NCBI GenBank assembly: GCA_021849995.1
Contig: JAJZSC010000253.1
Location: 1-5,590, forward strand
Reading direction: 5' to 3'
Length of the DNA: 5,590 nucleotides
Origin: Bacillota bacterium
GTDB lineage: Bacteria; Bacillota; Desulfitobacteriia; Desulfitobacteriales; Desulfitobacteriaceae
A program made the position numbers and the translations under genes. The notes under the pieces are model-generated. The model had not been told where the DNA came from. It saw nothing but the letters and a program-made list of their open reading frames with translations, and made no database searches. The stretch's first letter is position 1. Every line of letters starts with the position of its first letter. Of the stretch, positions 5,503-5,590 are shown piece after piece.

Positions 5503-5532
5503 TTAGTAGTAAGTTCCTCCTCTTTTTTTCAC
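5503..5532 (-). CDS. Possible 9-aa micro-ORF (MKKRGGTYY)
   Basis: A GTG start eight bases after AAGGAGG (5541-5547) opens nine codons, MKKRGGTYY, ending in TAA. The same SD also serves an overlapping ATG at 5534 that is followed at once by TGA. The SD begins directly after the T-run of the strong terminator at 5547-5590. I do not recognise the peptide. It could be a chance ORF, a leader peptide, or the stub of a lost gene. Confidence 0.2.
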   Translation of the reverse strand: MKKRGGTYY

Positions 5533-5546
5533 ATCCTAAACCTCCT

Positions 5547-5590
5547 TGCAAAAAGCCCCTCTGCTAGCAATGGTAGAGGGGCTTTTTGCA
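5547..5590. terminator. Strong, symmetrical terminator at the window edge
   Basis: A perfect 16-bp stem, TGCAAAAAGCCCCTCT (5547-5562) with AGAGGGGCTTTTTGCA (5575-5590), encloses a 12-base loop. A5 and T5 tracts flank the GC core on both strands, so it can end transcription in either direction. It most likely ends a minus-strand gene lying to the right of the window. Confidence 0.85.

Overview
The window holds the last three steps of arginine synthesis, all on the minus strand and read right to left: argF (ornithine carbamoyltransferase), argG (argininosuccinate synthase) and argH (argininosuccinate lyase). Upstream of argF is the C-terminal third of a flotillin gene on the same strand. The sequence suggests a Gram-positive, Firmicutes-type genome: strong AAGGAGG ribosome binding sites, sigma-A-like TATAAT boxes, GTG/TTG starts, classic intrinsic terminators and low-GC spacers. 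The overall look of the Arg proteins recalls Desulfosporosinus/Desulfitobacterium, but this is recognition from memory and was not searched.

Layout from right to left. Positions 5547-5590 carry a very strong terminator hairpin at the window edge. Positions 5169-5546 have no sizeable gene; they hold a possible 9-codon ORF with a good SD and a plus-strand terminator with no visible gene in front of it. Positions 5168-4595 carry a well-formed SD and ATG that open only a 21-codon ORF, running out of frame into a flotillin tail that lacks its SPFH region. A terminator at 4537-4575 separates this from argF. The argF promoter (TTGAAT, 17 bp, TATAAT) is overlapped by an excellent ARG box at 4482-4499, so ArgR repression of argF is well supported.

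The three arg genes are not tightly packed: 391 bp separate argF from argG and 323 bp separate argG from argH. The argG-argH gap contains a strong terminator, and both gaps contain promoter-like sequences and weaker ARG-box-like sites. This suggests separately started, perhaps co-regulated units rather than one compact argFGH transcript. The gaps also hold short repeats: a perfect 19-bp direct repeat and a 13-bp inverted repeat before argG, TAGAAT pairs around the argG promoter, and AGGTTTT repeats before argH.

Together the enzymes take ornithine plus carbamoyl phosphate to citrulline, then to argininosuccinate, then to arginine plus fumarate. All three look intact. I found no undescribed system. 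The points most worth checking are the truncated flotillin with its junction, the ARG-box arrangement, and the repeats in the two long leaders.
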